From the NCBI RefSeq assembly GCF_017743975.1, contig NZ_JAGHRC010000001.1:62001-126000 (forward strand): DNA of 64,000 bases, in the 5' to 3' direction. Under the pieces are notes generated by a model. It was not told the DNA's origin. It saw nothing but the letters and a program-made list of their open reading frames with translations, and ran no database searches. The stretch's first letter is position 1; every line of letters begins with the position of its first letter. Position numbers and translations under genes: made by a program. Source of the DNA: Ruegeria sp. R14_0 (GTDB taxonomy: Bacteria; Pseudomonadota; Alphaproteobacteria; Rhodobacterales; Rhodobacteraceae). Of this stretch, positions 51,677 to 60,555 are shown in pieces.

Positions 51677-52510
51677 CTAGCGTTTGGGCAACGTCAGCGG
51701 CATGTGCCGGTTCACATCCTTGTACAGCAGGTACCGAAACCGCCCCGGTCCACCCGCATAACAAGCCTGCGGGCAAAAGGCGCGCAGCCACATATAATCA
51801 CCGGCTTCGACCTCGACCCAATCCTGATTCAGCCGGTAGACCGCTTTGCCTTCCAATACATACAGCCCGTGCTCCATCACGTGAGTTTCGGCAAAGGGAA
51901 TCACGCCTCCGGGTTCAAAATTGACGATGTTGACGTGCATGTCATGGCGCAAATCCTGTGGATCGGCGAACCGCGTCGTGGACCAGCGACCCTCGGTGCC
52001 GGGCATCTCGTTCGGTGTGACGTCGCGCTCGTTGGTTATGATCGGATCGGGTGCGGGCAGGCCGGGGACAGCTTCGTAAGCTTTGCGAACCCAATGAAAG
52101 CGCGCAGTTTTTTCGGCTCGGTTGTGCAGGGTCCAGTCCGACTCCGGCGGGATATAGGCGTATCCGCCGGTATCCAGAACGTGCACCTGACCGTTCAACG
52201 TCAGGGTCACCTCGCCCTCGACCACGAACAGAACGCACTGCGCTTGGGGGGCTGTCTCTGGGCGGTCGCTGCCGCCGCCGGGCTGAACCTCCATGATGTA
52301 TTGCGAAAACGTCTCGGCGAACCCGCTGAGGGGGCGGGACAAGACCCAGAGCCGGGTGTCCTCCCAAAATGGCAGGAAACTGGTGACGATGTCGCGCATC
52401 GTGCCTTTGGGGATCACCGCATAGGCGTCGGTGAACATGGCGCGGTCGGTCAGCAGTTGGTCTTGTCCTGGATGTCCGCCTGTCGGCGCATAGTAGGTCG
52501 GCTGTGCCAT
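51677..52510 (-). CDS. (S)-ureidoglycine aminohydrolase, bicupin
   Basis: Converts S-ureidoglycine to S-ureidoglycolate and ammonia with Mn2+ (AllE/UGHY type). 277 residues in two cupin domains: the first holds VLFVVEGEVTLTLNGQVHVL near residue 92, the second NFEPGGVIPFAETHVMEHGLYVLEG near residue 200 with the His/Glu metal ligands, and DYMWLRAFCPQACYAGG near residue 245. It is the step that feeds AllA, 2 kb away. The gene that makes its substrate (allantoate amidohydrolase) is not in the window. Starts MAQPTYYAPTGGHPGQDQLL. Confidence 0.88.
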   Translation of the reverse strand: MAQPTYYAPTGGHPGQDQLLTDRAMFTDAYAVIPKGTMRDIVTSFLPFWEDTRLWVLSRPLSGFAETFSQYIMEVQPGGGSDRPETAPQAQCVLFVVEGEVTLTLNGQVHVLDTGGYAYIPPESDWTLHNRAEKTARFHWVRKAYEAVPGLPAPDPIITNERDVTPNEMPGTEGRWSTTRFADPQDLRHDMHVNIVNFEPGGVIPFAETHVMEHGLYVLEGKAVYRLNQDWVEVEAGDYMWLRAFCPQACYAGGPGRFRYLLYKDVNRHMPLTLPKR

Positions 52511-52685
52511 TTCATGCCTCTGTTTCGTGTTTGTGGCACTATGCGGGGATTGATCCGGCGCTCCTAGCGGCCGAGTCGCGATAGGTTTGTTCGGTATTAT
52601 TTGAAGGTCAGGCGGCAGGGCTTGGCCGCAGTTCGCCCGCGGTATAGTCTTGGGGCCAAACTTATTTCAGCAAGGCGAGAAGATC

Positions 52686-53042
52686 ATGAAAGCCTGGATT
52701 TCACCCCTGTTTGCCGCCGCCATTCTGGTTGGCGCAGGTTCACTGGCGCAGGCCAAGCCAATTTCGAGAATCATTGCCGAGATGGGCCTGACCCCCGAGG
52801 ACTTCAGTGTCGTGAGCGCGACGACCACCGAAATACTCGCCGGCGGAATTCCCCAGGTCGGGACCGAGCGGAAATGGTCAAACGCAGATACCGGTTCACA
52901 GGGTACAGTGCGCGTGCGCGAGGTTCGCGACAATTGCGTGCATTTTCAGCATTTAATCCAACCCGCAGGGGCCGAGCAATCGCGCGAGGTCAGAACCCGC
53001 AACTGCCGCGATGCAAGCGGCAACTGGGTTCTGGCACCTTGA
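52686..53042 (+). CDS. Secreted protein with an outer-membrane surface-antigen-like domain
   Basis: 118 residues from the ATG at 52686, with a signal peptide MKAWISPLFAAAILVGAGSLAQA. The rest resembles the short surface-antigen domain PF16998: ERKWSNADTGSQGTVRVREV, a Cys in DNCVHFQHL, a Cys in RNCRDASGNW and a Gly-Asn-Trp ending. Related proteins are outer-membrane lipoproteins or structural envelope proteins, but here there is no obvious lipobox, so it may be periplasmic. It is convergent with the ghrA gene and lies alone. Confidence 0.65.
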   Translation: MKAWISPLFAAAILVGAGSLAQAKPISRIIAEMGLTPEDFSVVSATTTEILAGGIPQVGTERKWSNADTGSQGTVRVREVRDNCVHFQHLIQPAGAEQSREVRTRNCRDASGNWVLAP

Positions 53043-53049
53043 TCGATCT

Positions 53050-53985
53050 TCAGTAGCCGCGTGCGCGGTCGACCTCGTGCAGCAGTGGCGCATCAGTGGA
53101 CAAACGGTGGAAATTCTCGCCCACGTCAGCCAAAGCCTCGCCCAGATGCCAGCCCGAGACATGAGGCGTGATCGTGACGCCGGGATGGGTCCATAGCGGG
53201 CTGTCCGAGGGCAGCGGCTCTTTGTTGGTCACGTCCAGAACAGCGTGACCGGGTGTTCCGCGGTCCAAAGCCTCGATCAACGCAGATTCGTCGATCAGAT
53301 CCCCGCGTCCTGCGTTCAGCAATTGGCTGCCGGGTTTCATGGCCGCCAGCATGTCAGCATTGAACAGACCAATGGTTTGTGGGGTGGATGGCAGAATGGC
53401 GCAGACATGGTCGCATTGCCCCAGGACTTCTGGCAGCGCGCCGTCCCCGTGCAGGCAGGTGACGCCTTCGATTTCTTTTGGGGACCGGCTCCAGCCGACG
53501 ACCTGAAATCCGACGGCGCGCAGCATCCGCGCGCTGCGGGCACCGATATGGCCCAAACCCAGCACGCCAACCACGGTGTCAGGTGAGAATCCCGGGGCTT
53601 TGGGCAGCCATTCCGACTTGCGCTGGGCGGCTTCGTGAAACGCCATATTGCGCTGACGATGCAGGATGTAGGCCACGAACCACTCGGCAATACCCTGCGC
53701 CGGTGCATCGGGCTTGAGGCGGGCGATGCGGACGTGATCGGGCAGGTTCGGGTTGCTGACGATTGTTTCGACCCCGGCACCCAGTTTTTGCACCAGTTTC
53801 AGGTTCGGCAACCGTTTCGGGTGGTCATTCCGCAGCCCGACAACCGCAACCATCGTGATCTCGCTTACGTCTCCGATCGTGTCGGGCGTGCGTACATCCG
53901 CTTCGGGGTGCATTTTCCGGATTTTATTGGCGATGTCATCATCACTGATCCAGTCGGTCATCCCGGTTTCGATCAACAGCGCCAT
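53050..53985 (-). CDS. ghrA: D-2-hydroxyacid dehydrogenase, glyoxylate/hydroxypyruvate reductase A type
   Basis: NAD(P)H reductase of 311 residues. The nucleotide-binding motif is VGVLGLGHIGARSARML near residue 140, the catalytic Arg is in LLNAGRGDLIDE near residue 220 and the His/Glu pair in the C-terminal TITPHVSGWHLGEAL. The length and PHVSGWH ending fit the GhrA branch, which reduces glyoxylate and hydroxypyruvate. Because AllA upstream would release glyoxylate, a role in disposing of it is natural, though not shown. Divergent from the acyl-CoA dehydrogenase gene. Confidence 0.85.
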   Translation of the reverse strand: MALLIETGMTDWISDDDIANKIRKMHPEADVRTPDTIGDVSEITMVAVVGLRNDHPKRLPNLKLVQKLGAGVETIVSNPNLPDHVRIARLKPDAPAQGIAEWFVAYILHRQRNMAFHEAAQRKSEWLPKAPGFSPDTVVGVLGLGHIGARSARMLRAVGFQVVGWSRSPKEIEGVTCLHGDGALPEVLGQCDHVCAILPSTPQTIGLFNADMLAAMKPGSQLLNAGRGDLIDESALIEALDRGTPGHAVLDVTNKEPLPSDSPLWTHPGVTITPHVSGWHLGEALADVGENFHRLSTDAPLLHEVDRARGY

Positions 53986-54111
53986 AATTCACCCCCGTAC
54001 TTTCGATTCATTGAGTTGACGTCCCGTCACACAGCTAGACATCACGTCCGCAGCTAAGTCATTCTCTGCTCAAAGGTAAAGCCCGGTCTTTGGGCCTGAG
54101 GAGGGAAATTC

Positions 54112-55347
54112 ATGAACATGTCATTCGGCCTGCGCGAAGAAAACCGCGCTCTGCTACAACGCGTTGCAGATATGATCCGGGACGAGATCATGCCGCTGGA
54201 AGAGGAATATCAGGCCGAAATCGACAAGGGAGATCGCTGGCAATACACCCAGCGTCAGGCAGAGATTCTGGAAGGGTTGAAAGCCAAGGCCAAAGCTGCT
54301 GGTTTGTGGAATTTCTGGCTGACGGACAGCGACAAGGGCTTTGGCCTGAGCACCGTGGAATATGCCTATTTCGCCGAAGAGATGGGCAAGACACCCCTCG
54401 GCGCCGAGGTTTTCAACTGCTCGGCCCCCGACACCGGCAATATGGAAGTGTTCGAGCGGTACGGCTCGGACAAAATGAAAGAACAGTGGCTGAAACCACT
54501 TCTTAATGGTGAAATCCGGTCGGCATACCTGATGACAGAGCCGGATGTGGCATCATCGGATGCCACGAACGTATCGATGTCCTGCGTGCGGGATGGGGAT
54601 GACTATGTTCTGAACGGTGAAAAGTGGTGGTCGTCCGGTGCGGGCGATCCGCGCTGCAAGGTCTATATTGTCATGGTCAAGACGGCAGGTGACGAACAGC
54701 CCAAGCACAAGCGCCAATCGATGATCGTGGTCCCAGCTGATGCACCGGGTATCGAAATTCTGCGCCCCATGCAGGTTTACGGCCATGATGACGCACCGCA
54801 CGGCCACATGCATATCCGCTTTACCAACGTCCGCGTGCCGGCCGACAGCATTCTTTTGGGCGAAGGGCGTGGGTTCGAGATTGCTCAGGGTCGCCTCGGG
54901 CCGGGTCGTATCCATCACTGCATGCGCGCAATTGGTCAGGCGGAATCGGCCCTGGAACAGATGTGTAAACGCGCAATGCAGCGCGAGGCGTTCGGAAAGA
55001 AGCTGGCACAATTGGGTGCGAATTACGATATCATCGCCGAGTGTCGGATGGAGATCGAGATGGCCCGCCTGCTATGCCTGAAAGCCGCCTGGTACATGGA
55101 CCAGGGGGATGCCCGTGCAGCGGCCCCTTGGATAAGTCAGATCAAGGTCGTCGCCCCGCGCGTTGCGTTGAAGGTCATCGATGAGGCCGTACAGATGTTC
55201 GGCGGGCAGGGGGTCAGTCAGGATACTCCGCTGGCCACGGCTTGGACCCATGTGCGGACGTTGCGGTTGGCTGATGGGCCGGACGCGGTGCACCGCCGTC
55301 AGGTGGCCCGGGCCGAGTTGAAGAAACACACTCAGGAAAAAGTCTGA
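54112..55347 (+). CDS. Acyl-CoA dehydrogenase (ACAD10/11-like)
   Basis: 411 residues, FAD-dependent. The N-terminal helical domain (FGLREENRALLQRVADMIRDE) is followed by the FAD/acyl-CoA blocks YLMTEPDVASSDATNV and GEKWWSSGAGDPRCKV, and a C-terminal GGQGVSQDTPLATAWTHVRTLRLADGPDAVH. In this ADGPDxVH subgroup an Asp takes the place of the catalytic Glu of MCAD, as known for ACAD10/11 relatives. The natural substrate is unknown. A GAGGAGGGA precedes the ATG. It is 11 nt before a thioesterase gene, suggesting a small fatty-acyl operon. Confidence 0.9.
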   Translation: MNMSFGLREENRALLQRVADMIRDEIMPLEEEYQAEIDKGDRWQYTQRQAEILEGLKAKAKAAGLWNFWLTDSDKGFGLSTVEYAYFAEEMGKTPLGAEVFNCSAPDTGNMEVFERYGSDKMKEQWLKPLLNGEIRSAYLMTEPDVASSDATNVSMSCVRDGDDYVLNGEKWWSSGAGDPRCKVYIVMVKTAGDEQPKHKRQSMIVVPADAPGIEILRPMQVYGHDDAPHGHMHIRFTNVRVPADSILLGEGRGFEIAQGRLGPGRIHHCMRAIGQAESALEQMCKRAMQREAFGKKLAQLGANYDIIAECRMEIEMARLLCLKAAWYMDQGDARAAAPWISQIKVVAPRVALKVIDEAVQMFGGQGVSQDTPLATAWTHVRTLRLADGPDAVHRRQVARAELKKHTQEKV

Positions 55348-55358
55348 GGGATAGGACC

Positions 55359-56162
55359 GTGTTGAAACCGGACCCAAGCGAACAGACCTATTTCCACATC
55401 CGGGCGGACGGGGCCTTTGTCGGCAATGATCCCGCGCGGGGGCCGTGGTCTGCGGATCACTGTCATGCCGGGCCGGTCAGCGGCTTGATCGTTCGTGCAG
55501 CAGAAACCGAGGTCGGGCCAGAAAAGATGCTGACCCGGCTGACGGTGGACCTGCTGCGGCCGCTTCCGCTTAGCGGACTGCGGGTTGCGGCTGAGACCAC
55601 GCGCCATACCAAGACGCTGGCGACGACACGTGTCACGGTGCACGATCTGGACGATACGTTGTGCGCCACGGCCACGACCATGCATATGGCGCGCCGCGAT
55701 CTGGGGCCGGTGCCAAATGTGACGCTTCCAGCCCCTTCGCTGGAGGACGCGGTGACCGGACCCTTCCCGATTGGCGAGGTGCGCCATGGTTTGCCGGGTT
55801 TTGCGAACCATTCGGATATCCTCTACCCCAAGGGGGGCAATCAGAAGGCCGGGCCAAAGACGGTCTGGATGCGGACACCACCCTTGCTGGAAGGCGAGAT
55901 GCAATCTCCGATCCAGTCGCTGTGCCCGCTTGCAGATTGCGGCAACGGCATCTCGTGGAATGCACCAACGTCCGAGATGGGGTTCATGAACACCGATCTG
56001 ACGGTCCAAATTCACCGTGAGCCGGTATCGGACTGGCTGGCCTCGCAATCTGTGTCGCATTGGCAGCCGTCGGGAATAGGGATGTCGCAATCGGTTCTGT
56101 TTGATACCGAAGGACCGGTCGGAACGGCCCTGCAGACTCTGGTGTTGTTCCCGCCCGCGTGA
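55359..56162 (+). CDS. Acyl-CoA thioesterase family protein (4HBT_3)
   Basis: 267 residues starting at GTG 11 nt after the acyl-CoA dehydrogenase gene. It carries two hotdog domains: the first with GNDPARGPWSADHCHAGPVSGLIVRAAE near residue 20 and LTRLTVDLLRPLPLSGLRV, the second with GNGISWNAPTSEMGFMNTDLTVQIHREP, whose SEMGFMNTDLTV block is typical of the TesB-like/PF13622 thioesterases. It would cleave acyl-CoA made or handled by its upstream partner. Its stop overlaps a GTG that opens the following frame, so the ZevA-like gene may be coupled to it. Confidence 0.83.
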   Translation: MLKPDPSEQTYFHIRADGAFVGNDPARGPWSADHCHAGPVSGLIVRAAETEVGPEKMLTRLTVDLLRPLPLSGLRVAAETTRHTKTLATTRVTVHDLDDTLCATATTMHMARRDLGPVPNVTLPAPSLEDAVTGPFPIGEVRHGLPGFANHSDILYPKGGNQKAGPKTVWMRTPPLLEGEMQSPIQSLCPLADCGNGISWNAPTSEMGFMNTDLTVQIHREPVSDWLASQSVSHWQPSGIGMSQSVLFDTEGPVGTALQTLVLFPPA

Positions 56163-56236
56163 TGCGCTTGGCCGGTTCTTGCGCGGTGGTCCTGAAACGC
56201 ATTGCCGGGCACCCGGCAAACGCCTATCTTTCGCCT

Positions 56237-56884
56237 ATGCGTTGGCTCGTTACCATAATGTCCTGCTGTCTGCCGATCCCGGCGATTGCCCACCCGCATG
56301 TCTTTATAGACACCGGGCTGGAATTTGTTGTGGATGATACCGGGCAACTGACCCACGTCCGCGTAACGTGGGCCTATGACGAGTTGTATTCGCTGTTCCA
56401 GCTTGAGGAAATGAAGCTGGATCAGGATTATGACGGCGTTCTGACGGAAAGCGAAAAGAAGTTCCTGTCAGGTTTCGATGCCGAATGGATCGAAGGGTAT
56501 AATGGCGATCTTGTGGTATTCGCGGACGGCGCGCCGGTGCCGCTTTCCGGCCCAATGGAGGCGCAAGCCACGACCGAAGATGGCCGCATCGTCACCACCC
56601 ATCTGCGCGAAGTCGCCGGGGGCGGAGTGCCTGCCAACGCCGTTACGGCGAAAGCCTTTGATGAGACATACTACACCGCCTACGAGGTGACGCGCCCGGT
56701 GACCGTTTCCGGGCCTGCGATATGCCAGATCAGCAGGATCGACCCGGATATTGATGGGCAGTTGGCGCAGATGCAGGCCTTTTTGCGCACCTTGGATGCC
56801 GACTACGACCTTGAAGAAAATGATATCCCGCTTGTCGGGGAAAGCTTTGCGACCGAGATTTTCGTTTCATGTCCAAATACCTGA
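56237..56884 (+). CDS. zevA: DUF1007 periplasmic protein, ZevA-like
   Basis: 215 residues from the ATG at 56237, chosen because MRWLVTIMSCCLPIPAIAHPHVFI is a clear signal peptide; frames starting at 56159 or 56162 bury it. The DUF1007 body has HPHVFIDTGLEFVVDD and VRVTWAYDELYSLFQLEEMKLDQDYDG near the start, with EF-hand-like acidic residues, and a His/Asp-rich pattern. In Haemophilus the DUF1007 protein ZevA with the permease ZevB takes up zinc; here the next gene is the matching NicO-type permease. Metal specificity (Zn, Ni or Co) cannot be settled from sequence. Confidence 0.82.
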   Translation: MRWLVTIMSCCLPIPAIAHPHVFIDTGLEFVVDDTGQLTHVRVTWAYDELYSLFQLEEMKLDQDYDGVLTESEKKFLSGFDAEWIEGYNGDLVVFADGAPVPLSGPMEAQATTEDGRIVTTHLREVAGGGVPANAVTAKAFDETYYTAYEVTRPVTVSGPAICQISRIDPDIDGQLAQMQAFLRTLDADYDLEENDIPLVGESFATEIFVSCPNT

Positions 56885-57816
56885 TTGTCCCAGTCGCCAT
56901 CGCTATCGGACTGTTGCTGTGGTTTTGGGGCAGCGGCGGGTTTGACCAACTGGCCGCCTGGGCCGCGGGCGAGCAGCGCGAGTTCCAGAACCAGATTGCC
57001 CGATCTCTGCGGGCCGCCCGCGCGGAACAGCCCGAAGCCGTAGCGACGCTGCTTACCGTCTGTTTCGCCTATGGGTTTTTTCATGCCGTTGGTCCAGGCC
57101 ACGGTAAGGTCCTGATCGGTGGCTACGGCTTGGGTCGCAACGTGGCCTTCCTGCGCCTGTCGGCGATCAGCGTGTTGTCCAGTTTGGGGCAGGCGGTGAC
57201 CGCGATCGTGCTGGTTTATGCTGGGGTGCTGGTATTTCAGATGTCCCGCGACAGCCTTGTTGGGACAACCGAACAAGTCATGGCCCCGATCAGCTATGGA
57301 GCGATTGCCGCAATCGGTGTGTGGCTGATCTTTCGCGCTGTGCGCAGTTTTGCGCGTCGATATCGCACCGAAAACGCGCATCAGCACGATCATGACCATC
57401 ACCACGACCACGGCCACCACAATCACGACCATCACCATGATCAAGGAGCCTGCGCGGATTGCGGGCACCGCCACGGCCCCACTGCCGAAGAAGTGGCGCA
57501 GGTCGGAAGTCTGCGCGAGGCTGCGGTTTTGATCGCGGGAATTGCCGCGCGTCCTTGTACGGGTGCCTTGTTTGTTCTGATCCTGACTTGGCAGATGGGG
57601 ATCGCCATGGTGGGCATTGCTGGCGTCTTTGCGATGGCGCTGGGCACTGCAAGCGTTACAACGCTGGTCGGATGGACCTCATTCGGGTTGCGTGGAGGGC
57701 TGCTTGCCTCCGCCTCAGCAACCCGCTTTGCCGGGGTTCTGGCTCCGACGATCGAACTGGTCGCAGGGCTGGTGATTGCAGTTGTGGCCGGGGGGCTGCT
57801 GCTGCGCGCGCTTTAG
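56869..57816 (+). CDS. zevB: NicO/RcnA-family metal permease, ZevB-like
   Basis: 315 residues with six predicted helices: [36 protein letters not shown] (the HxxxxGPGHGK signature near residue 67), [35 protein letters not shown], and two at the C-terminus. Between helices 4 and 5 lies a very His-rich loop of about 30 residues ([20 protein letters not shown] then [14 protein letters not shown]) that surely binds metal ions. It overlaps the ZevA-like gene by 16 nt and so forms an operon with it. Together they form a metal transport pair. Confidence 0.88.
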   Translation: MSKYLIVPVAIAIGLLLWFWGSGGFDQLAAWAAGEQREFQNQIARSLRAARAEQPEAVATLLTVCFAYGFFHAVGPGHGKVLIGGYGLGRNVAFLRLSAISVLSSLGQAVTAIVLVYAGVLVFQMSRDSLVGTTEQVMAPISYGAIAAIGVWLIFRAVRSFARRYRTENAHQHDHDHHHDHGHHNHDHHHDQGACADCGHRHGPTAEEVAQVGSLREAAVLIAGIAARPCTGALFVLILTWQMGIAMVGIAGVFAMALGTASVTTLVGWTSFGLRGGLLASASATRFAGVLAPTIELVAGLVIAVVAGGLLLRAL

Positions 57817-58580
57817 TCGAAAACTGGCGCAGGATAGCCGACACGGGCCAGATACAACCCTTGCGGCGGGCAGACCGGCCCGCAGGCGGCGCGGTCGGTG
57901 GCCTCCAATGCATCCCGCACATCTTCTGGTGACCACGCACCCGCGCCGACGCGTTCGAGTGTCCCGACAAAGCTGCGAACCTGATTGTGCAGAAAAGACC
58001 GCGCGCGGACGTGAAAGTGGATTTCGGGCCCTGAAAACCCCTGAACCTGTTCAACCCGCAGCTCATCCAGAGTTTTGACCGGGCTGGCGGCCTGACAGAT
58101 TGAGGACCGGAAGGTCGTAAAGTCATGCCGTCCGATCAGCATATCCGCGCCTGACTGCATAGCATCGACGTCCAGCTGATGATTGATCTGCCAGACCTGC
58201 CCTGCGTCGTGGGTAGCGGGGGCGCGCCGCATCAGGATGCGGAACAGATACTGCCGTTCCAACGCTGAAAACCGCGCGTGCCAGTCGTCGTCTACCTGTG
58301 CGGCTTTGACAATGGCCACCGGCTGCGGCTTGAGGTGGTAGTTCAGCGCCTCAGACAGGCGAAAGGGATCCCAGTCTTTGTCCAGATCGCAATGAGCCAC
58401 CTGACCCAGCGCATGAACGCCCGCATCCGTCCGCCCGGCTGCGGCGATGGTATGCTCGCCGGGTTGAATGCGCGACAGGGCCTGTTCGATTGTGCCTTGA
58501 ACAGACGGCTGATCTTTCTGCCGCTGCCATCCGGCAAACGGTTCCCCTTGGTATTCGACTTTGAGCGCGTATCTGGGCAT
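57813..58580 (-). CDS. truA: tRNA pseudouridine(38-40) synthase TruA
   Basis: Modifies uridines in the anticodon stem-loop. 255 residues: starts [21 protein letters not shown], catalytic Asp in [15 protein letters not shown] near residue 50, LEVQYLFRI-type block [13 protein letters not shown] and C-terminal [17 protein letters not shown]. The 3' end overlaps the zevB-like gene by 4 nt in convergent orientation, a tight packing. Monocistronic. Confidence 0.96.
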   Translation of the reverse strand: MPRYALKVEYQGEPFAGWQRQKDQPSVQGTIEQALSRIQPGEHTIAAAGRTDAGVHALGQVAHCDLDKDWDPFRLSEALNYHLKPQPVAIVKAAQVDDDWHARFSALERQYLFRILMRRAPATHDAGQVWQINHQLDVDAMQSGADMLIGRHDFTTFRSSICQAASPVKTLDELRVEQVQGFSGPEIHFHVRARSFLHNQVRSFVGTLERVGAGAWSPEDVRDALEATDRAACGPVCPPQGLYLARVGYPAPVFD

Positions 58581-58633
58581 GGGCTGCTGGTAGCGCGCCG
58601 CGCATGAGGGGGCAAGGGTGGGAAACCACTGGT

Positions 58634-60103
58634 ATGTCCGACAACCGCTACTTATCTTGGACCAAACGAAAAAAGCGGGGCGACGGTTTGGTCATCTCAT
58701 CTTTGGCAGACAGTCTTGTGCGCGGGGTCGAATCCATCGGCGACAGCGTGTCCGAGACGTTTTTTGAGCCGGTGATCCGTCTTGGCGTCACCGGCTTGGC
58801 GCGCTCGGGAAAGACGGTTTTCATCACCTCGCTGGTGGCGAACCTGTTGGACCGTGGGCGGATGCCGGGCCTCGTGGCGCAACAGGAGGGGCGGATCAAC
58901 GCCGCTTACCTGCAGCCGCAACCGGACGACACGGTTCCCCGTTTCGACTATGAAAACCACCTCGCCGCGCTGACCGGTGCCGATCCCCATTGGCCGGACA
59001 GCACCCGCGCCGTGTCGGAACTGCGCCTGTCGTTTAAGGCGCGCCCCTCAGGTTTGCTGTCCGGGTTGCAGGGGCCGCGAACCATCCATCTGGATATTGT
59101 GGATTATCCGGGCGAATGGCTTTTGGACTTGGCCTTGCTGGATAAGTCTTATGAGCTCTGGTCGAAAGAAACGCTGGAGCGCATTACAAACCGGACCGAG
59201 GCCACGGGTTTTCTGTCTTTGGCGCAAGGTATTGATCCAGCTGAAAAGCATGACGAGCCCAAAGCGCAATCTCTGGCCAAGGCGTTTGCGGCGTATCTGG
59301 GTGCTGCGCGAAATGCAGGTTTTTATGACTGCACGCCGGGGCGTTTCCTCTTGCCAGGTGATCTGGCCGGTTCGCCGGTTCTGACCTTTGCGCCGTTGCC
59401 GGTCGACGGCCACGGTCCGCGGCGCAGCCTGCATCGCGAGATGGAGCGGCGCTTTAAGGCCTATAAGTCCCAGGTCGTGAAACCCTTTTTTCGTGACCAC
59501 TTTGCCCGCATTGACCGGCAGGTGGTGTTGGTCGACGCGCTGGGCGCGATCCACAACGGCCCGCAGGCGGTTGAAGACATGCGGCGTGCGATGGCGGATA
59601 TTCTGGCAGCGTTCCGGCCGGGGCGGAATGCGTGGCTTAGCCAGTTGCTGCTGGGAAAAAGGGTCGAACGCATTCTGTTTGCAGCGACCAAGGCCGACCA
59701 TCTGCATCACACGCAACATCCCCGCCTGACCAATTTCATGGAGGCGCTGACCCGCGAGGCGCGCGACCGCGCCAGCTTTGCCGGGGCCGAAACGGCGGCT
59801 TTGTCGCTGGCCTCGCTGCGGGCCACGACCGAAGAGATCCGCGACCACAACGGCACTGAATTGCCCTGCGTTCGCGGTACGCTTTTGGACAGCGGTAAAC
59901 AGGCGGCCTTCTACCCCGGCGACCTGCCCGAAGACCCATCCCATTTGCTGGGCCCGGCGCGCAACGGGTCCGACAGTTGGCTGGGTGAGGATTATGGGTT
60001 CATGGCCTTTGCCCCCGCGCATCTGACTTTGCGCCCAGGCGACGGCCCGCCGCATATCCGGCTGGACCGGGCAGCCCAGTTTCTGATCGGTGACCGGTTG
60101 TGA
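58634..60103 (+). CDS. ycjX: YcjX-family P-loop NTPase (DUF463)
   Basis: About 489 residues from the ATG at 58634; a TTG at 58688 that gives [13 protein letters not shown] is an alternative start used by many homologues. Walker A is [19 protein letters not shown] near residue 55 and [15 protein letters not shown] near residue 160 gives the switch/Walker B region. YcjX proteins are GTP-binding stress proteins found beside ycjF (TIGR01620) in proteobacteria, and here ycjF is two genes downstream. Their function in the envelope stress response is only partly known. The stop overlaps the next start (GTGA). Confidence 0.88.
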   Translation: MSDNRYLSWTKRKKRGDGLVISSLADSLVRGVESIGDSVSETFFEPVIRLGVTGLARSGKTVFITSLVANLLDRGRMPGLVAQQEGRINAAYLQPQPDDTVPRFDYENHLAALTGADPHWPDSTRAVSELRLSFKARPSGLLSGLQGPRTIHLDIVDYPGEWLLDLALLDKSYELWSKETLERITNRTEATGFLSLAQGIDPAEKHDEPKAQSLAKAFAAYLGAARNAGFYDCTPGRFLLPGDLAGSPVLTFAPLPVDGHGPRRSLHREMERRFKAYKSQVVKPFFRDHFARIDRQVVLVDALGAIHNGPQAVEDMRRAMADILAAFRPGRNAWLSQLLLGKRVERILFAATKADHLHHTQHPRLTNFMEALTREARDRASFAGAETAALSLASLRATTEEIRDHNGTELPCVRGTLLDSGKQAAFYPGDLPEDPSHLLGPARNGSDSWLGEDYGFMAFAPAHLTLRPGDGPPHIRLDRAAQFLIGDRL

Positions 60104-60555
60104 CGGTCAATCTCCGTCCCGCCCGCAGCACGGATGCCGGTGCGACCGGCGAAATTCTGCACGGGTTCACCCGCGAACACGATTGGATGCCCGAACTTCA
60201 TACTCGGGCGGAAATCATCGCGTTCTGTGGTCGGATGATCGAGCTTGACTGGATGACTGTGGCCGAAACGGATCTGGGCGTGGTGGGGTTTCTGTCGCTC
60301 AACGGGGATGAAGTGCACTCACTCTATCTTGCGCCCAACGCGAGGGGGCAGGGGGTTGGTCAGCGCTTGCTGGATTATGCCAAATCGCGCCGGTCCGAAT
60401 TGTCCCTGTTTGCCTTTCAGGCCAACTATGGCGCATGCCGGTTTTATGAACGTAATGGCTTCGTCGAAGTGGCGCGCAGCGATGGAGCTGATAACGACGA
60501 GAATCTTCCGGACATCAAATTTGTCTGGACCAGAAAAGGAGCAGCCGATGGCTAA
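60100..60555 (+). CDS. GNAT-family N-acetyltransferase
   Basis: 151 residues from a GTG that overlaps the ycjX stop. The GNAT acetyl-CoA loop is visible as LYLAPNARGQGVGQRLLDYAK near residue 72 (RGxGxG) and the C-terminal FYERNGFVEVARSDG strand is typical. The substrate is unknown. It is squeezed between ycjX and ycjF, overlapping both (its stop overlaps the ycjF start by 8 nt), so all three are translationally coupled and should be made together. Confidence 0.9.
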   Translation: MTVNLRPARSTDAGATGEILHGFTREHDWMPELHTRAEIIAFCGRMIELDWMTVAETDLGVVGFLSLNGDEVHSLYLAPNARGQGVGQRLLDYAKSRRSELSLFAFQANYGACRFYERNGFVEVARSDGADNDENLPDIKFVWTRKGAADG

